Notes: generated from the sequence alone by a model not told the origin. DNA of 64,000 nucleotides from CAZCDS01 sp964497585 (GCA_964497585.1 CAZCDS010000014.1:1-64000); one strand, 5' to 3'. Shown: positions 40,762 through 50,489, counted from the stretch's first letter. Program-made: numbers and translations.

Positions 40762-43485
40762 TCAGCCGTTTGCGGGGCTGAGTATGCGGTTGAGGGTCTT
40801 GAGGAGTTCCCGTGTGGTATAGGGTTTGGTGACCACGCCACTGAAGCCGTGTTTCTCGTATTCGGACATGATCGGGTCGTTGGAGTAGCCGCTTGACACG
40901 ATGGCTTTCACTTTTGGGTCCAGTTCCCGCAGTCGGCGGATCGCTTCGATGCCGCCGGTCCCGCCGGGTATGGTGAGATCCATGATCACCGCGTCAAAGG
41001 GACGGGAGGTTTCCAGTGCGGTTCGGTACAGCTCGATGGCCTGATCTCCGTCCGCTGCGGTCTCCACCTCAAAGCCCAGGAGGGTGAGCATTTCCGCGGA
41101 GACGTCCCTGATGGACTGCTCATCGTCCATAACGAGTATCTTGGCGCCGCCGGCCGCAGGAATGCCGCTCGATTCGGGATCGTCACCCACCAGCTGCTCG
41201 GACGCGGGGAGATAGATATGAAACGTTGTGCCGTGTCCGAGTTCCGAATCGACCGTGATCAGGCCGCCGTGATTCTTGATGATCGAATAGGAGGTGGTAA
41301 GGCCGAGTCCGCTGCCCGTTTGTTTGGTGGTGAAGTACGGGTCGAAGATCTTTGCCAGGTGTTCTTCCGGAATACCCGGTCCGGTGTCCCGGATAGATAT
41401 CTTGAGGTACCTCCCCGGATCAAGGGGAAGCCCGTCGTCGGATCTGACCGAAGCGTTTTCCGCTGAGACGTGGACCGATCCTCCCTGGGGCATGGCTTGA
41501 TCTGCGTTGATGACGATATTGTTGATCACCTGGTTGATTTGTCCCTGATCGATCTCGACTGCCCAGAGTTCCACCGGCAGCGATGCCTCGTACGCGACGT
41601 TGGAGCCCCTCAGCGCGAAGCGGCAGGTTTCGTCGATCGTCTCCGCGATGTTGGAGAGCTGCTTGACCGGGGCGCCTCCACGGGAAAAGGTGAGCAATTG
41701 TTGGGTCAGGCTCTGAGCGCCTCTCGCTGCCCGCTCAGCGGCTTCCAACCGGGGGAGGACTCGCTCTTCGGAGGGCAACTGCATTTTCGCGATGGAGATG
41801 TTTCCGAGAATCGCGGTCAGAATGTTGTTGAAGTCGTGAGCAATGCCGCCGGCAAGGATACCGACCGACTCGATCTTCTGCACCTTGAGCAATTCCTCTT
41901 CCATGCGGCGCCGAGCCGTGATGTCGGTTAGGAAGTTCAGGGTCGCGGGTTGCCCTTCCCAATCGAGCGCGACCGCATTGATCTCAACCCATTTAACGTT
42001 CCCGTCGCTGTCGACCACCCTGAAGGAATAGATGCTCGGCAGTGATTCGCCTGCGAGCCTTTTCTGGTGCCGTTCCAACACCATGGGCCGATCGTCGGGA
42101 TGTATCAGGTCCAGGAAGGGTCGGCGGATCATCTCCTCATGGGAGAGTCCCATTATTTCCATGGCCTTGGGATTGATGAATCTGAGCTTTCCCTCCTGCG
42201 CGACAACGATCGCTTCATTGGCGTTTTCCACTACGTGTCGGTATTTTTCTTCGGATTCGCGTAGCGCTTCCAGGGCAAGTTTGCGGTCGGTGATGTCCGC
42301 CACGTTTCCCATGATTGCCATGCCCTCGAGGTGCGGAATCCTTGCGGCAAGCAGGTCTACCCACAGGGTCTCCCCGTCCTTGCAGAGGACTCGAACCTCG
42401 TACCGCGACGGGACGGGTTCTCCCCGAACCCTTGCGAAAGCCTTCTGTCGTGCCTCGTCCCGGTCGTCGGGATGGACGAATTGCCAGAGTTCTTTGCCGA
42501 TCAACTCGTCGGGCGTGTACCCCCCCATTTCCGCAAGACGGTCATTGACAAAGGTGAGCACGCCGTCCTGCTGGATGAAGATGCCCGTAAGAGAATTCTG
42601 CGTGAGCATCCGGTGACGCTCTTCGCTTTCTCTCAGGGCCTGTTCGGCCTGCTTGCGTTCGGCGATTTCTGCCCGGAGCTTTTCGTTGGCGTTCTCCAGT
42701 TCCCTGGTTCTGCCCTCTACCCGCGCCTCGAGCTCTTCCTGAGCCTTCTTCAGCTCATGCTCCGCCTTTTGACGCTGGGTAATTTCAGCTTGGAGCTCCT
42801 CGTTGAACTGCTCGGACCTCTTCGTTTGAACGGTCAAGTTGTTGACAAGGTCCGTTTTGTCGAACCGCAGCCTGAGCGTATCGACGGTTGCGGTATGCAT
42901 GCCCATTCCGGTCCCGACCAGCGCTCCGGTGAAAACCAGTCCCGCTATCCCAATAGTCATTTGAATGCCGTCACCCTCGACAATGTATCGGACGCAAAAG
43001 GGCAGCATCACAAGGAGAATCGACGGGAGATAACACTGCTTCATGGGAGCGTGGGCCACCGCACTTGAGCCGGCCACGCCAACGAGGAAGAGCGCGAGCG
43101 CAAACTGATGGACCTCGGAATTGGCAGGAAAGAGAAAAACGGCAGTCAATCCCCACAGGACAGCGGTCAACGCGGACGGTACCGCAAAACGTCGGCCCCA
43201 GGGGAGTACGGCTTCGCCTGTGGGGGAAGCCTTTTGAAACCTGGACACAATCAGATGCCGGGGAATCTGGACGGCAATGAAGCACGCCAGCCAAAGGATA
43301 AGCTTCCATTGAGCCACCTGTCCCCAGAGGAGCCCTACCAGGATGACAGCCCCCAGGATCGCTCCGTACATTCCCGGTCTCACCTGAGAATAGAGGCGGC
43401 GCACCTGCGCCGCGCGGAGCCGGGTCGCCTCGGAAGTTGATTTCCGGCCCTCCCGCGACGTGGGACTCTCCCTGTCGACGTTCAT
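40762..43485 (-). CDS. Membrane hybrid histidine kinase (PAS-PAS-HK-REC)
   Basis: 907 residues. Six or seven hydrophobic segments fill residues 38-200, then a coiled coil (about 215-285), PAS 1 (290-400), PAS 2 (410-525), HisKA with H550 (GIAHDFNNILTAILG), HATPase (GQINQVINNIVINADQAMPQ, then GSGLGLTTSYSI) and a receiver domain (about 780-905, acceptor Asp in DAVIMDLTIPGG). The kinase core and receiver closely match those of the gene at 52287. It senses an unknown signal at the membrane. No output regulator is adjacent. Confidence 0.93.
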   Translation of the reverse strand: MNVDRESPTSREGRKSTSEATRLRAAQVRRLYSQVRPGMYGAILGAVILVGLLWGQVAQWKLILWLACFIAVQIPRHLIVSRFQKASPTGEAVLPWGRRFAVPSALTAVLWGLTAVFLFPANSEVHQFALALFLVGVAGSSAVAHAPMKQCYLPSILLVMLPFCVRYIVEGDGIQMTIGIAGLVFTGALVGTGMGMHTATVDTLRLRFDKTDLVNNLTVQTKRSEQFNEELQAEITQRQKAEHELKKAQEELEARVEGRTRELENANEKLRAEIAERKQAEQALRESEERHRMLTQNSLTGIFIQQDGVLTFVNDRLAEMGGYTPDELIGKELWQFVHPDDRDEARQKAFARVRGEPVPSRYEVRVLCKDGETLWVDLLAARIPHLEGMAIMGNVADITDRKLALEALRESEEKYRHVVENANEAIVVAQEGKLRFINPKAMEIMGLSHEEMIRRPFLDLIHPDDRPMVLERHQKRLAGESLPSIYSFRVVDSDGNVKWVEINAVALDWEGQPATLNFLTDITARRRMEEELLKVQKIESVGILAGGIAHDFNNILTAILGNISIAKMQLPSEERVLPRLEAAERAARGAQSLTQQLLTFSRGGAPVKQLSNIAETIDETCRFALRGSNVAYEASLPVELWAVEIDQGQINQVINNIVINADQAMPQGGSVHVSAENASVRSDDGLPLDPGRYLKISIRDTGPGIPEEHLAKIFDPYFTTKQTGSGLGLTTSYSIIKNHGGLITVDSELGHGTTFHIYLPASEQLVGDDPESSGIPAAGGAKILVMDDEQSIRDVSAEMLTLLGFEVETAADGDQAIELYRTALETSRPFDAVIMDLTIPGGTGGIEAIRRLRELDPKVKAIVSSGYSNDPIMSEYEKHGFSGVVTKPYTTRELLKTLNRILSPANG

Positions 43486-43741
43486 AACAGCCCCCGGCCC
43501 GGGCGATTCGGACCCCGGATCAAAACTCTGCTCTGTCGGGCCACTATTTCATACTACAAAGTCGAGATTGCCGCGTCAAAGGAATAGACACGCTTGAAGA
43601 CCACGTTTTGCACCAATCCAGTCACCTTGCGCGGTGGAATAGAGGGAGCTGCCTGGATTTTCGACCGGTCCCTGTGCCGCGCGACCGGCTTCTCACTACC
43701 TCCGAGGCTCCGCCGACTTACGGATTTCTCTGCTCTGCCTG
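43486..43741. other. Intergenic stretch without a gene
   Basis: About 255 bases between minus-strand genes; nothing recognisable. Confidence 0.3.
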
Positions 43742-44521
43742 CTAGAAATCGGATTGGGAACCGTGTCGTCCCTTCCCTTCCGAGAATCGTCGGGCCCCCG
43801 CGAGGCTTTCTCCACTGGTGAGGACCTTCAATCCATGATCGAACTCGTTGTGCAGCGCTTCCTCCAGAGACATGTCCCATTGCTCGTATGCGCTCAGCCG
43901 ATCGTTCCTCATGCAGAGCTGGGGGAGCCCGGCAAGCTGCTCGGCCAGGCGCTCGGCTTCTTCCCGAGCTGTCCCATGCGGAACCACCCGATTGGCCAGA
44001 CCGAAGGCGAGAGCTTCTTCCGCTTCGACCGGTCTGCCGGTCAAAAGCAAGTCCATGGCGCGACTCAGACCGATAAGCCGTGGCAAACGGATCGTTCCTC
44101 CGTCAATCAGCGGGACCCCGAAACGCCTGCAGAAAACCCCGAAGACCGCTGTTTCCTCCATCACGCGCAGATCGCACCAGAGGGCAAGCTCAAGCCCGCC
44201 CGCCACCGCGTACCCCGCGATCGCTGCAATCACCGGCTTGCTCAGCACCATGCGACTCGGCCCCATGGGTCCGTCACCGTCGACGGCTATTCGGTGCAGA
44301 CGTCCCTCCTCCGGCCGCGCAACCGCCTTGAGATCCGCTCCCGCGCAGAAGGCCCCCCCAGCCCCCCACAGGACCGCGACATACGCGTCCTCGTCCGCTT
44401 CGAAGTCCCGAAAGGCTTGAGCCAATGCCGCGGCCGTCGGCCCGTCGACCGCGTTCTTCACTTCCGGCCTATTGAGGATAATCGTCGTCACGTGTCCCTT
44501 CTTTTCAACCGATACCGACAT
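43742..44521 (-). CDS. Crotonase-family protein (enoyl-CoA hydratase-like)
   Basis: 259 residues from the ATG at 44521 with AGGAGGAAG upstream; the longer frame is not needed. The oxyanion-hole motif WGAGGAFCAGADLK and the GGLELALWCDLRV segment with the first active-site Glu are present. The second Glu of true hydratases (FGQPE) is replaced: the text reads FGVFCRRFGVPLIDGGT. This is a known side branch of the superfamily with unassigned reactions on CoA esters. It is 11 kb from the ligase/thiolase set, so a pathway link is only possible. Confidence 0.88.
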   Translation of the reverse strand: MSVSVEKKGHVTTIILNRPEVKNAVDGPTAAALAQAFRDFEADEDAYVAVLWGAGGAFCAGADLKAVARPEEGRLHRIAVDGDGPMGPSRMVLSKPVIAAIAGYAVAGGLELALWCDLRVMEETAVFGVFCRRFGVPLIDGGTIRLPRLIGLSRAMDLLLTGRPVEAEEALAFGLANRVVPHGTAREEAERLAEQLAGLPQLCMRNDRLSAYEQWDMSLEEALHNEFDHGLKVLTSGESLAGARRFSEGKGRHGSQSDF

Positions 44522-44899
44522 CGCTTCCTCCTGTGAAAATGACAACACCGTCGGGCGCCCTAGCGAAGAGCAGGAATAACCATATCCGCGGAAAGCGTCT
44601 CTTCTCCATGGCCGCGTTGAGCCGCTATTCTATCTCAACAAGATTTCCCGAGTTGGTTTTTTTGGGGGGGGGGAGGGTTCACGCTAAATTATGGACCCTC
44701 CCCTTTAGGTGGGTATTTTTTGTCAGACACCATCCGGCATCTGAGGTTCCATCAAATGCAGTAGGCTTCTCCTGCCCCCAAAGCAGCTATGGTTGACGGA
44801 GATTCGGCCGACTTCCGGCGGTCGGCCGGTTGCCGGTTCGCATTGAAGGCGGTAGATTGGTCGACACGAAGCAGTAGGCGCCAAGGCAGGACAGAGCCC
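44522..44899. other. Intergenic stretch with T7G10 tract
   Basis: Divergent region of 378 bases. The only feature is T7 at 44657-44663 followed by G10 at 44664-44673. No gene or clear promoter was seen. Confidence 0.4.
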
Positions 44900-46075
44900 G
44901 TGCTCACGGATTTTGAGTTTCTCCTCTTCTGTGTCTCGGAGCGACCGGACCCGTTGCCGGGAGAGGAGATCCGCGCCCGCGTCGCCTCCGGCATGGACTG
45001 GGACCAGCTCATCGCGCTGGCAGCCCGTCACCGACTGCTTCCGCACATACTCCGGCGTCTTCTCGACCGATTCTCCGAGGATATTCCCGACGACCGTGCC
45101 GAAACCTTTCGCAGACTGCTGCTCGCACGAGCCGCCCGAAATCACTTTCTCACCGACAGGCTTTTCGACCTTTTGGATGAATTCGACCGCTGCTCCCTCC
45201 CCGCTATACCCCTCAAGGGCCCGGTTCTGGCGACTCTGTTGGACGGTGGAACATCGCTCCGCCACTTCGACGATCTGGATATTCTTGTGGCTTCGGAAGA
45301 CTTTTCCCGCGCCCGATCCGTGCTCGAGTCGGCAGGTTACCGGGAGCGTTCCGGACTCGAGCCCGGCGAGGAAAGCTGGTTTCTCGGCGAGACGGGCCGT
45401 CATGCGCTGTACGAGTCCCGTGACCAGGAAGCCATCGTGGAACTGCACCGCGAAGTAGGCTATGCATATCTATCTTCCGGTTTCGGGACCGATGTCTTCC
45501 GTGGTTCGTGCAAACCGACCATGGTGCTTGGCCGGCCAGTGCTCACGCCCACCCCGCAGGATCTGCTCATCTATCTCTGCGTCCACGGGGCGGTGCACAT
45601 GTGGAATCGGCTCTCATGGATACGTGACGTGGCTCGCTTCGTCCGAATGTCCGACTCGGTCGATTGGTCAGCAACCCTTGATTACGCGGAGTCCCTCGGG
45701 TGCAAACGAATCGTCTTACTCGGGCTCTATCTGACGAACCGATTCCTCGAGACGCCGCTCCCTGAAGAGGTTTTTCCAGGAGGAGAGGCGCCCCCTCACG
45801 TGCTCCGGTTGAGCGAAACGGTTCGGCGCTCGCTCGTGAAGGTTTCACACAGATACGTGGAGAAAGCCCGGAGGAGACTGTTCTATTTCAGAGTCATGGA
45901 TCGCAAGGAAGAAAAGAGAATGTATGCGATTCACCTGTTGACATCGCCCCAGCCGGCTTGGTCGATCTTGAATCTGCCTGCCGGGAGATTCTTCGTACAC
46001 TTCGCGTTTCGCGCCATCCACCTGGGAGTGAGGATCATTTCGCGGGCGCTCGGGGCAGTTCACGCTCGTCGATGA
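44900..46075 (+). CDS. Nucleotidyltransferase-like protein (NTP_transf_5 type)
   Basis: 391 residues from the GTG at 44900, with AGGA eight bases upstream; the longer frame adds 37 residues of unlikely composition. The LKGPVLATLLDGG-x-RHFDDLDILV block is the signature of the PF14907 family of putative nucleotidyltransferases (D-x-D after a Lys-Gly turn), followed by a helical C-terminal region. Such proteins are often found with peptide-modifying gene clusters. It converges on the peptidase gene and overlaps its 3' end by 41 bases; the two radical SAM genes follow on the opposite strand. Confidence 0.82.
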   Translation: MLTDFEFLLFCVSERPDPLPGEEIRARVASGMDWDQLIALAARHRLLPHILRRLLDRFSEDIPDDRAETFRRLLLARAARNHFLTDRLFDLLDEFDRCSLPAIPLKGPVLATLLDGGTSLRHFDDLDILVASEDFSRARSVLESAGYRERSGLEPGEESWFLGETGRHALYESRDQEAIVELHREVGYAYLSSGFGTDVFRGSCKPTMVLGRPVLTPTPQDLLIYLCVHGAVHMWNRLSWIRDVARFVRMSDSVDWSATLDYAESLGCKRIVLLGLYLTNRFLETPLPEEVFPGGEAPPHVLRLSETVRRSLVKVSHRYVEKARRRLFYFRVMDRKEEKRMYAIHLLTSPQPAWSILNLPAGRFFVHFAFRAIHLGVRIISRALGAVHARR

Positions 46076-46652
46076 ACAGCCTGAAGGGGGGATCGATCTT
46101 CCAGCGATCCGTGTCCGGCCGGTAGCTCCCAATAGAACGCTTTCCCCATAGGAGCTGCAATTGCGGCAAGCCGCGCCGGCTGAAGCGAACCACCCTGGGC
46201 CTGCAGCAGCGCGGGAGGAGCCGCGGGAGTACCTTCTTTCGTGCAACAAGGTGGTACGGTCTAGAGAGAATCCGGCGGACGCGGCGCATCACTGCGGTGC
46301 AGACTCTCCGGGCCATCACTCTCGTTTGGCCGAACCTTCCGCCGGGGACGCGGCGTTTTCTGCGCCCCGCCTGAGCGTACACCACCCGCCCAACGATGTT
46401 GCCGGGGCTTAAGAGCTCAGAATCGGCCTTGGGGTTGTTGTCGCCTTGGACACGGAATCCTCCGGGCCTACGGGAGACTATTCTGTGCGCCACGAGCTGC
46501 GTGACCCTGCTTGAAGAGAAGACCACCACGTCTCCGCATCGAGGAATTCGATCGGTATAAGGCCGCACCCAGAGGATTTCGAGCGGTCGGAGCGTGGGGT
46601 TCATGCTCGATCCGAGGTAGCGGATCTTTCTCATCGGGATCACTTCCGACAC
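46035..46652 (-). CDS. S26-family signal peptidase-like protein
   Basis: 205 residues from a GTG at 46652 (GTG 46643 and ATG 46634 are alternatives). RYLGSSMNPTL holds the catalytic Ser, and VVVFSSSRVTQLVAHRIVSR followed by GFRVQGDNNP gives the second box with His where bacterial LepB has Lys, the Ser-His type seen in archaeal, ER and SipW-like enzymes. No transmembrane helix flanks it; instead a very basic C-terminal 100 residues follow, so it may be peripheral or specialised. Next to the radical SAM pair it could cleave a leader peptide (inference). Confidence 0.75.
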   Translation of the reverse strand: MSEVIPMRKIRYLGSSMNPTLRPLEILWVRPYTDRIPRCGDVVVFSSSRVTQLVAHRIVSRRPGGFRVQGDNNPKADSELLSPGNIVGRVVYAQAGRRKRRVPGGRFGQTRVMARRVCTAVMRRVRRILSRPYHLVARKKVLPRLLPRCCRPRVVRFSRRGLPQLQLLWGKRSIGSYRPDTDRWKIDPPFRLFIDERELPRAPAK

Positions 46653-46715
46653 GTGGTCAATCCTGCAGATCTCTCACGATGGCCTCAGTAGTAGAGGCTC
46701 AAGATTTGAGTGGTC

Positions 46716-47858
46716 TCACGTTCGCGGAGGGTCAGCCCCACACGGGCTGTCGATGCGGTCTATCTCCTCTTCCCCGCCGGAACGCGGTGATCTTCTTGTC
46801 TCGGGGAAACGGCCCACCGCGGCCGCCTCTTCACAGTACCAGAATGGAGCCCACAAATCACCCGAAAGATAGTAGTTCATGGCAATGCAACTGCCCAGGC
46901 AGACCTTCTTCATCAGGCAGTCACCGCAAATCCCGCGGAGACGTGAGGGTAGGCCCTGCCGCAGCCGGCGTAGGACGGGAGTGTCGAGCCAGACGTCCCG
47001 GAGCCTGTCGCGCTCGGCGTGACCGAACACAAGTTCGGGGACGGCCTCGCCGATCCCGCACAGGGCGTACGATCCGTCAGCCAATACCCCGATGATACTC
47101 AGGATTCTGCACGTTCCGCAACCGTTATCGTTCGGGTCAAAGAGGCGGTGCAACGGGCGAAAGGCGATCGGATGCGCGAAGTCCACGCTGATTTTGTCGG
47201 TACCGGTGCGTTCGGTCTCCGCCCATGCTCCGAGGTCGAGCAGCTCATGGACGGAGAGCGTCTCACCGGCCTTCTTCAAGCGCTCTCCCCTCGCGGTTGC
47301 CTGGACGATGTTGAACCTGACCGACTCCGCGCCGAGCGACTCGGCAAGGCTGATAAGGGGCTCCACCTGCGTCTTGTTTCGCTTCACAAGGGACATGATT
47401 ATTTGGGGCCTCACGCCCGCCTCCACCAGGTTACGAACCCCTCTGACAGCCGCGTCGAAAGACCCCTCGACACCTCGCATCCATTCGTGGGTTCGCGCAT
47501 CCGCACCGTCGATGCTGACCGAAACCGCAGGCGACCCACAGGATGCGATCGAGCGAGCAATTACCGACGTGCAGTTCACCCCGTTGGTTTCCAGGATCAG
47601 ACCGATCTCTTCTCTGCGGACAAGCTCGAGGATTTCGATTATCTGCGGATGTATCAACGGTTCGCCCCCGGTGAGCTTTACCGTGGTCAGTCCGAAAGAC
47701 TTCGCCTGCCGAACAATAGACTCGATCACCCGGACATCGAGAGAGGCCGGGGTCGCGTGGTCGGTTACGAATTTGGGCGCGATCCAGCAATGCCTGCAAT
47801 GAAGGTTGCACCCGTCGGTAAGGTAAAAGTAGATGAAATTGAGTGGCGGTACCTGCAT
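46716..47858 (-). CDS. Radical SAM/SPASM protein, ScmF-like
   Basis: 380 residues. The ATG at 47858 was chosen because it overlaps the stop of the previous gene (TGATG); a TTG 30 bases upstream is less likely. The core motif is YLTDGCNLHCRHCWIAPKF (C-x3-C-x2-C) with KLTGGEPLIHP, and the SPASM end has CGTC, ADGSYALCGIG, CGDCLMKKVCLGSC and a final Cys. The sequence recalls ScmF of the SynChlorMet cassette, a group known for paired PqqE-like enzymes with an unidentified peptide substrate. That naming is from memory of the family, not a search. Confidence 0.88.
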   Translation of the reverse strand: MQVPPLNFIYFYLTDGCNLHCRHCWIAPKFVTDHATPASLDVRVIESIVRQAKSFGLTTVKLTGGEPLIHPQIIEILELVRREEIGLILETNGVNCTSVIARSIASCGSPAVSVSIDGADARTHEWMRGVEGSFDAAVRGVRNLVEAGVRPQIIMSLVKRNKTQVEPLISLAESLGAESVRFNIVQATARGERLKKAGETLSVHELLDLGAWAETERTGTDKISVDFAHPIAFRPLHRLFDPNDNGCGTCRILSIIGVLADGSYALCGIGEAVPELVFGHAERDRLRDVWLDTPVLRRLRQGLPSRLRGICGDCLMKKVCLGSCIAMNYYLSGDLWAPFWYCEEAAAVGRFPETRRSPRSGGEEEIDRIDSPCGADPPRT

Positions 47859-48994
47859 CAGCTGATCATCCTGTCGTCGCCCAAGCAAGCTGTCAGCTCC
47901 GCTTCAGGTAGCCGCCCGCCCGCGTCCAAGAAACGACGGTAGCACGCGTCCGGACTGGGATGATAGGCATCGTTCAACATTGAATGCGCGACGGCGGGGC
48001 AGTTCCCCGTGCAAGAATCCACGTATCGGCACCCGCAGCAGAATTCGAAATCGCGTAGAGGAATGCTGGATCGCCGGCGGAATCGATTGAGTTCGGGATG
48101 TTCGAGCCACACCTCACGGAGTTTGTCGCGGTTGATCCGGCCGAGTTCCATGCCGGGCAAAAGGGTACAGGGAACGATAACACCGTCGGCCCGAACCGCG
48201 AGTTTCGTCATGGGGCCGCCACAGCCGTTCAGATAGCCACCTGACTTGGCGCCGACCGTGGGATGGGCCGCAGCATGCTCCATTTCGAGCCACATGCGCG
48301 CTTCGGCCAACGGGCCGGCCGAGGCGTTGATGCGTCCTTCGTATTTCCGTTTCAGATGGAGCAGGGAGCGCATGGCAAGGCTCTTCTCTTCCGCATCGAG
48401 CTGAACCGGTTCCCTGTTCTTGCGGCAGAGACCGAGATGCGCGGCGGAATTCGTTGAGAAGGACGAAAGGCCGATCTCCTCCAGGAGGAGCCTGGCTATC
48501 GCGTCCAGATCGCTCACATTCCGCTTATGGATCGTGACCCGAACCGTGGCGGGGACTCCGTGTTCAAGGAGAGTCCTGAGGCCGGCAACAGCGCGGCCGA
48601 AGCTGCCGCGTCCCCTGAAGGCTTCATGTGTGATCTCCGTGGAACCGTCGATGGACACCTGAACGAAATCGCACCGGCCTGTGGACGCAATATGCGCGGC
48701 TGCCTCATCCGTGATCAGCGTACCGTTGGTGAGAATGGAGAAGCGCATACGATTGCGGACGATCCCGTCTATGATCCACCTGAGATCTTCGCGCATGAAC
48801 GGTTCGCCGCCCTGAAGGCAGACCTCCAGGACCGAGCATCGCCCCAACTCGTCGAGGAAGGCGAGCCACTCTTCCGTTGAAAGGTCTTGATCGACATCTC
48901 CTTCAGTCGAGAAGTGGCTGCAGTAGCGGCATCGCAGATTGCACGCGTTGGTGATCTCCAGGTCAAGGCTTTTCGGGGTTCGCATTAATTTCAT
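47858..48994 (-). CDS. Radical SAM/SPASM protein, ScmE-like
   Basis: 378 residues; ATG at 48994. The core is EITNACNLRCRYCSHFSTEG (C-x3-C-x2-C) with LQGGEPFMRED and VQVSIDGSTE. The SPASM region has GCGGPMTKLAVRADG, CTLLPGMELG, CCGCRYVDSCTGNC and a last Cys near residue 355. It is the first gene of a coupled pair with the next radical SAM gene and resembles ScmE. The pair would act in turn on a shared substrate, probably a peptide. No PqqD-like carrier gene was found nearby. Confidence 0.88.
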   Translation of the reverse strand: MKLMRTPKSLDLEITNACNLRCRYCSHFSTEGDVDQDLSTEEWLAFLDELGRCSVLEVCLQGGEPFMREDLRWIIDGIVRNRMRFSILTNGTLITDEAAAHIASTGRCDFVQVSIDGSTEITHEAFRGRGSFGRAVAGLRTLLEHGVPATVRVTIHKRNVSDLDAIARLLLEEIGLSSFSTNSAAHLGLCRKNREPVQLDAEEKSLAMRSLLHLKRKYEGRINASAGPLAEARMWLEMEHAAAHPTVGAKSGGYLNGCGGPMTKLAVRADGVIVPCTLLPGMELGRINRDKLREVWLEHPELNRFRRRSSIPLRDFEFCCGCRYVDSCTGNCPAVAHSMLNDAYHPSPDACYRRFLDAGGRLPEAELTACLGDDRMIS

Positions 48995-49073
48995 GGGGGA
49001 CTCACGACCGCTCGGTTTCGGTCTCGGAGCCGCGGATTACCGTACAGTAGGCCGACAGGGGCTTCCTCTCTCA

Positions 49074-49102
49074 TTTCTATTCGATCGACAAACATGAGTC
49101 AA
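49074..49102 (-). promoter_or_regulatory. Putative promoter of the radical SAM pair
   Basis: On the minus strand TTGACT (49097-49102), 17 bases, TAGAAA (49074-49079). It lies 80 bases before the first ATG. The 27-codon frame starting at 49074 would begin inside this -10 box, so both cannot be right. Confidence 0.4.
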
Positions 49103-49237
49103 GCGTGTGTAATTGCAGCTTGACGTCGCGTACCACGGCTGACGGTTTCCCTAATATGGCATGTTGCCGGTTCTCCAATTCTTCCGTTACCCTCAAATTC
49201 CCACCGGAAGCTATTCGAGCAGGCCCGCGCGGCGCGA

Positions 49238-50023
49238 TCAGTCCTCGTCAATGATGGCCACCGGCCGCACCCAGCCGGCGCTTCCGCCCTTTATCTTCAC
49301 GGGAAAGCAGGCGACGGTGAACCCTGAAGATCGACCGATCTCCGATAAATTTGCCATCTTCTCCATGTGGCAGTAGCCGATCTCGATGCCGGCGAAGTGA
49401 GCTTCCCATATGACTCGGGGATCACCGGTCTCTTGGAACTCTTTCGCAATGAAGGGCAGGGGTCTGTCCCAGCTCCACGCGTCGATTCCTACGACCTTCA
49501 CGCCCCTTTCCAGCAGGTACAGGGTGCTCTCACGGCCCATGCCTGCGCCCTTGACGAGGTACTGCGGCGTACCCCATGCCTTGTCCGCTCCCGTCCGGAT
49601 CAATACTATGTCCAGCGGCTTGATCTCGTATTGGATCCGTTCCAGTTCCTGTTCCAGATCATATACGGTGATCCGTGCGCCATCCGGCTTGTCCTGAAAG
49701 TCGAGGAGCACCCCGTCGCTGAAACACCATTGGAGCGGTATCTCGTCGATGGTCAGTGCGGGAGATCCCCTGTCCATCGTCGGATGGTAATGGTACGGTG
49801 CGTCAAGGTGGGTACCGCTGTGCGTAGTCAGCGATATTACCTCAAGAGCCCAACCCTGGCCCTCTGGCAACTGGTCTTTCTCCACGCCTGGAAAGAATTG
49901 TTTCATGTGCTCCGCGCCGGTCTCATGGTCAATGTACTGAATCTTCGGGATCATCTCGGGGGGATCACTCGGGAGTCCTTCCTCGATACTAATACTGAGA
50001 TCCACAAAACGTCTTCGTCCCAT
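49238..50023 (-). CDS. Cyclase-family metal hydrolase (kynurenine formamidase-like)
   Basis: 261 residues from the ATG at 50023, which has AAGGAGGGA upstream; the longer frame has none. The HSGTHLDAPYHY motif (H-x-GTH-x-D-x-P-x-H) gives the metal site of the cyclase/KynB family, and RVIWEAHFAGIE ends it. These enzymes hydrolyse amides or ring bonds of small acids. Monocistronic by position. Substrate unknown. Confidence 0.92.
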   Translation of the reverse strand: MGRRRFVDLSISIEEGLPSDPPEMIPKIQYIDHETGAEHMKQFFPGVEKDQLPEGQGWALEVISLTTHSGTHLDAPYHYHPTMDRGSPALTIDEIPLQWCFSDGVLLDFQDKPDGARITVYDLEQELERIQYEIKPLDIVLIRTGADKAWGTPQYLVKGAGMGRESTLYLLERGVKVVGIDAWSWDRPLPFIAKEFQETGDPRVIWEAHFAGIEIGYCHMEKMANLSEIGRSSGFTVACFPVKIKGGSAGWVRPVAIIDED

Positions 50024-50489
50024 AGTCCCTCCTTTTACCATTAAGGAGATTTCCGCGTCCGTCCGGCATTGCCGCATCAGGCTCGCAGAGAGTTGGGAGG
50101 GCTGTCAAGGAGTTTCTTGCCATGACCTGGAGGGCCCGCAGAGCCTTTCAGGGGATCTCGGCTCGGCCGGGGCCACGCTGTGCGGCGATCATGCGATGCG
50201 AGCAAGAGACCGCAACCAGAGAGAATATGATTGCCAGCCGGCGTTCAATCGGGTATGGTGCTTTGCGAGAGAGCATCAGATCACGTGGACCGCAGATACG
50301 GATTGTTGAGGCGGCGGCTCATCGTCTTCTCAATAACCTCCGCCGGGCGAACGTACGGTTCCGTACCTTTTCCCCGGATAAATCGCTTTACCGATCCTTC
50401 GACAGCGGCCTCCCGACACCGTCACTGATGCGGGGTTCCCGTGACGTGAGCTTTTACAAACCCTTCTCCGTTGGCTCCGTAGAGGCCCC
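50024..50489. other. Intergenic stretch without a gene
   Basis: About 465 bases between divergent genes. No coding frame, repeat or clear promoter was found. Confidence 0.35.

Noticed and set aside
48991..49074. A 27-codon frame (MREEAPVGLLYGN...) ending in an ATGA overlap with the first radical SAM gene, as a possible precursor peptide
   Set aside because: No ribosome site precedes it, it has no Cys or other core pattern, and its ATG lies inside the best -10 box for the operon.
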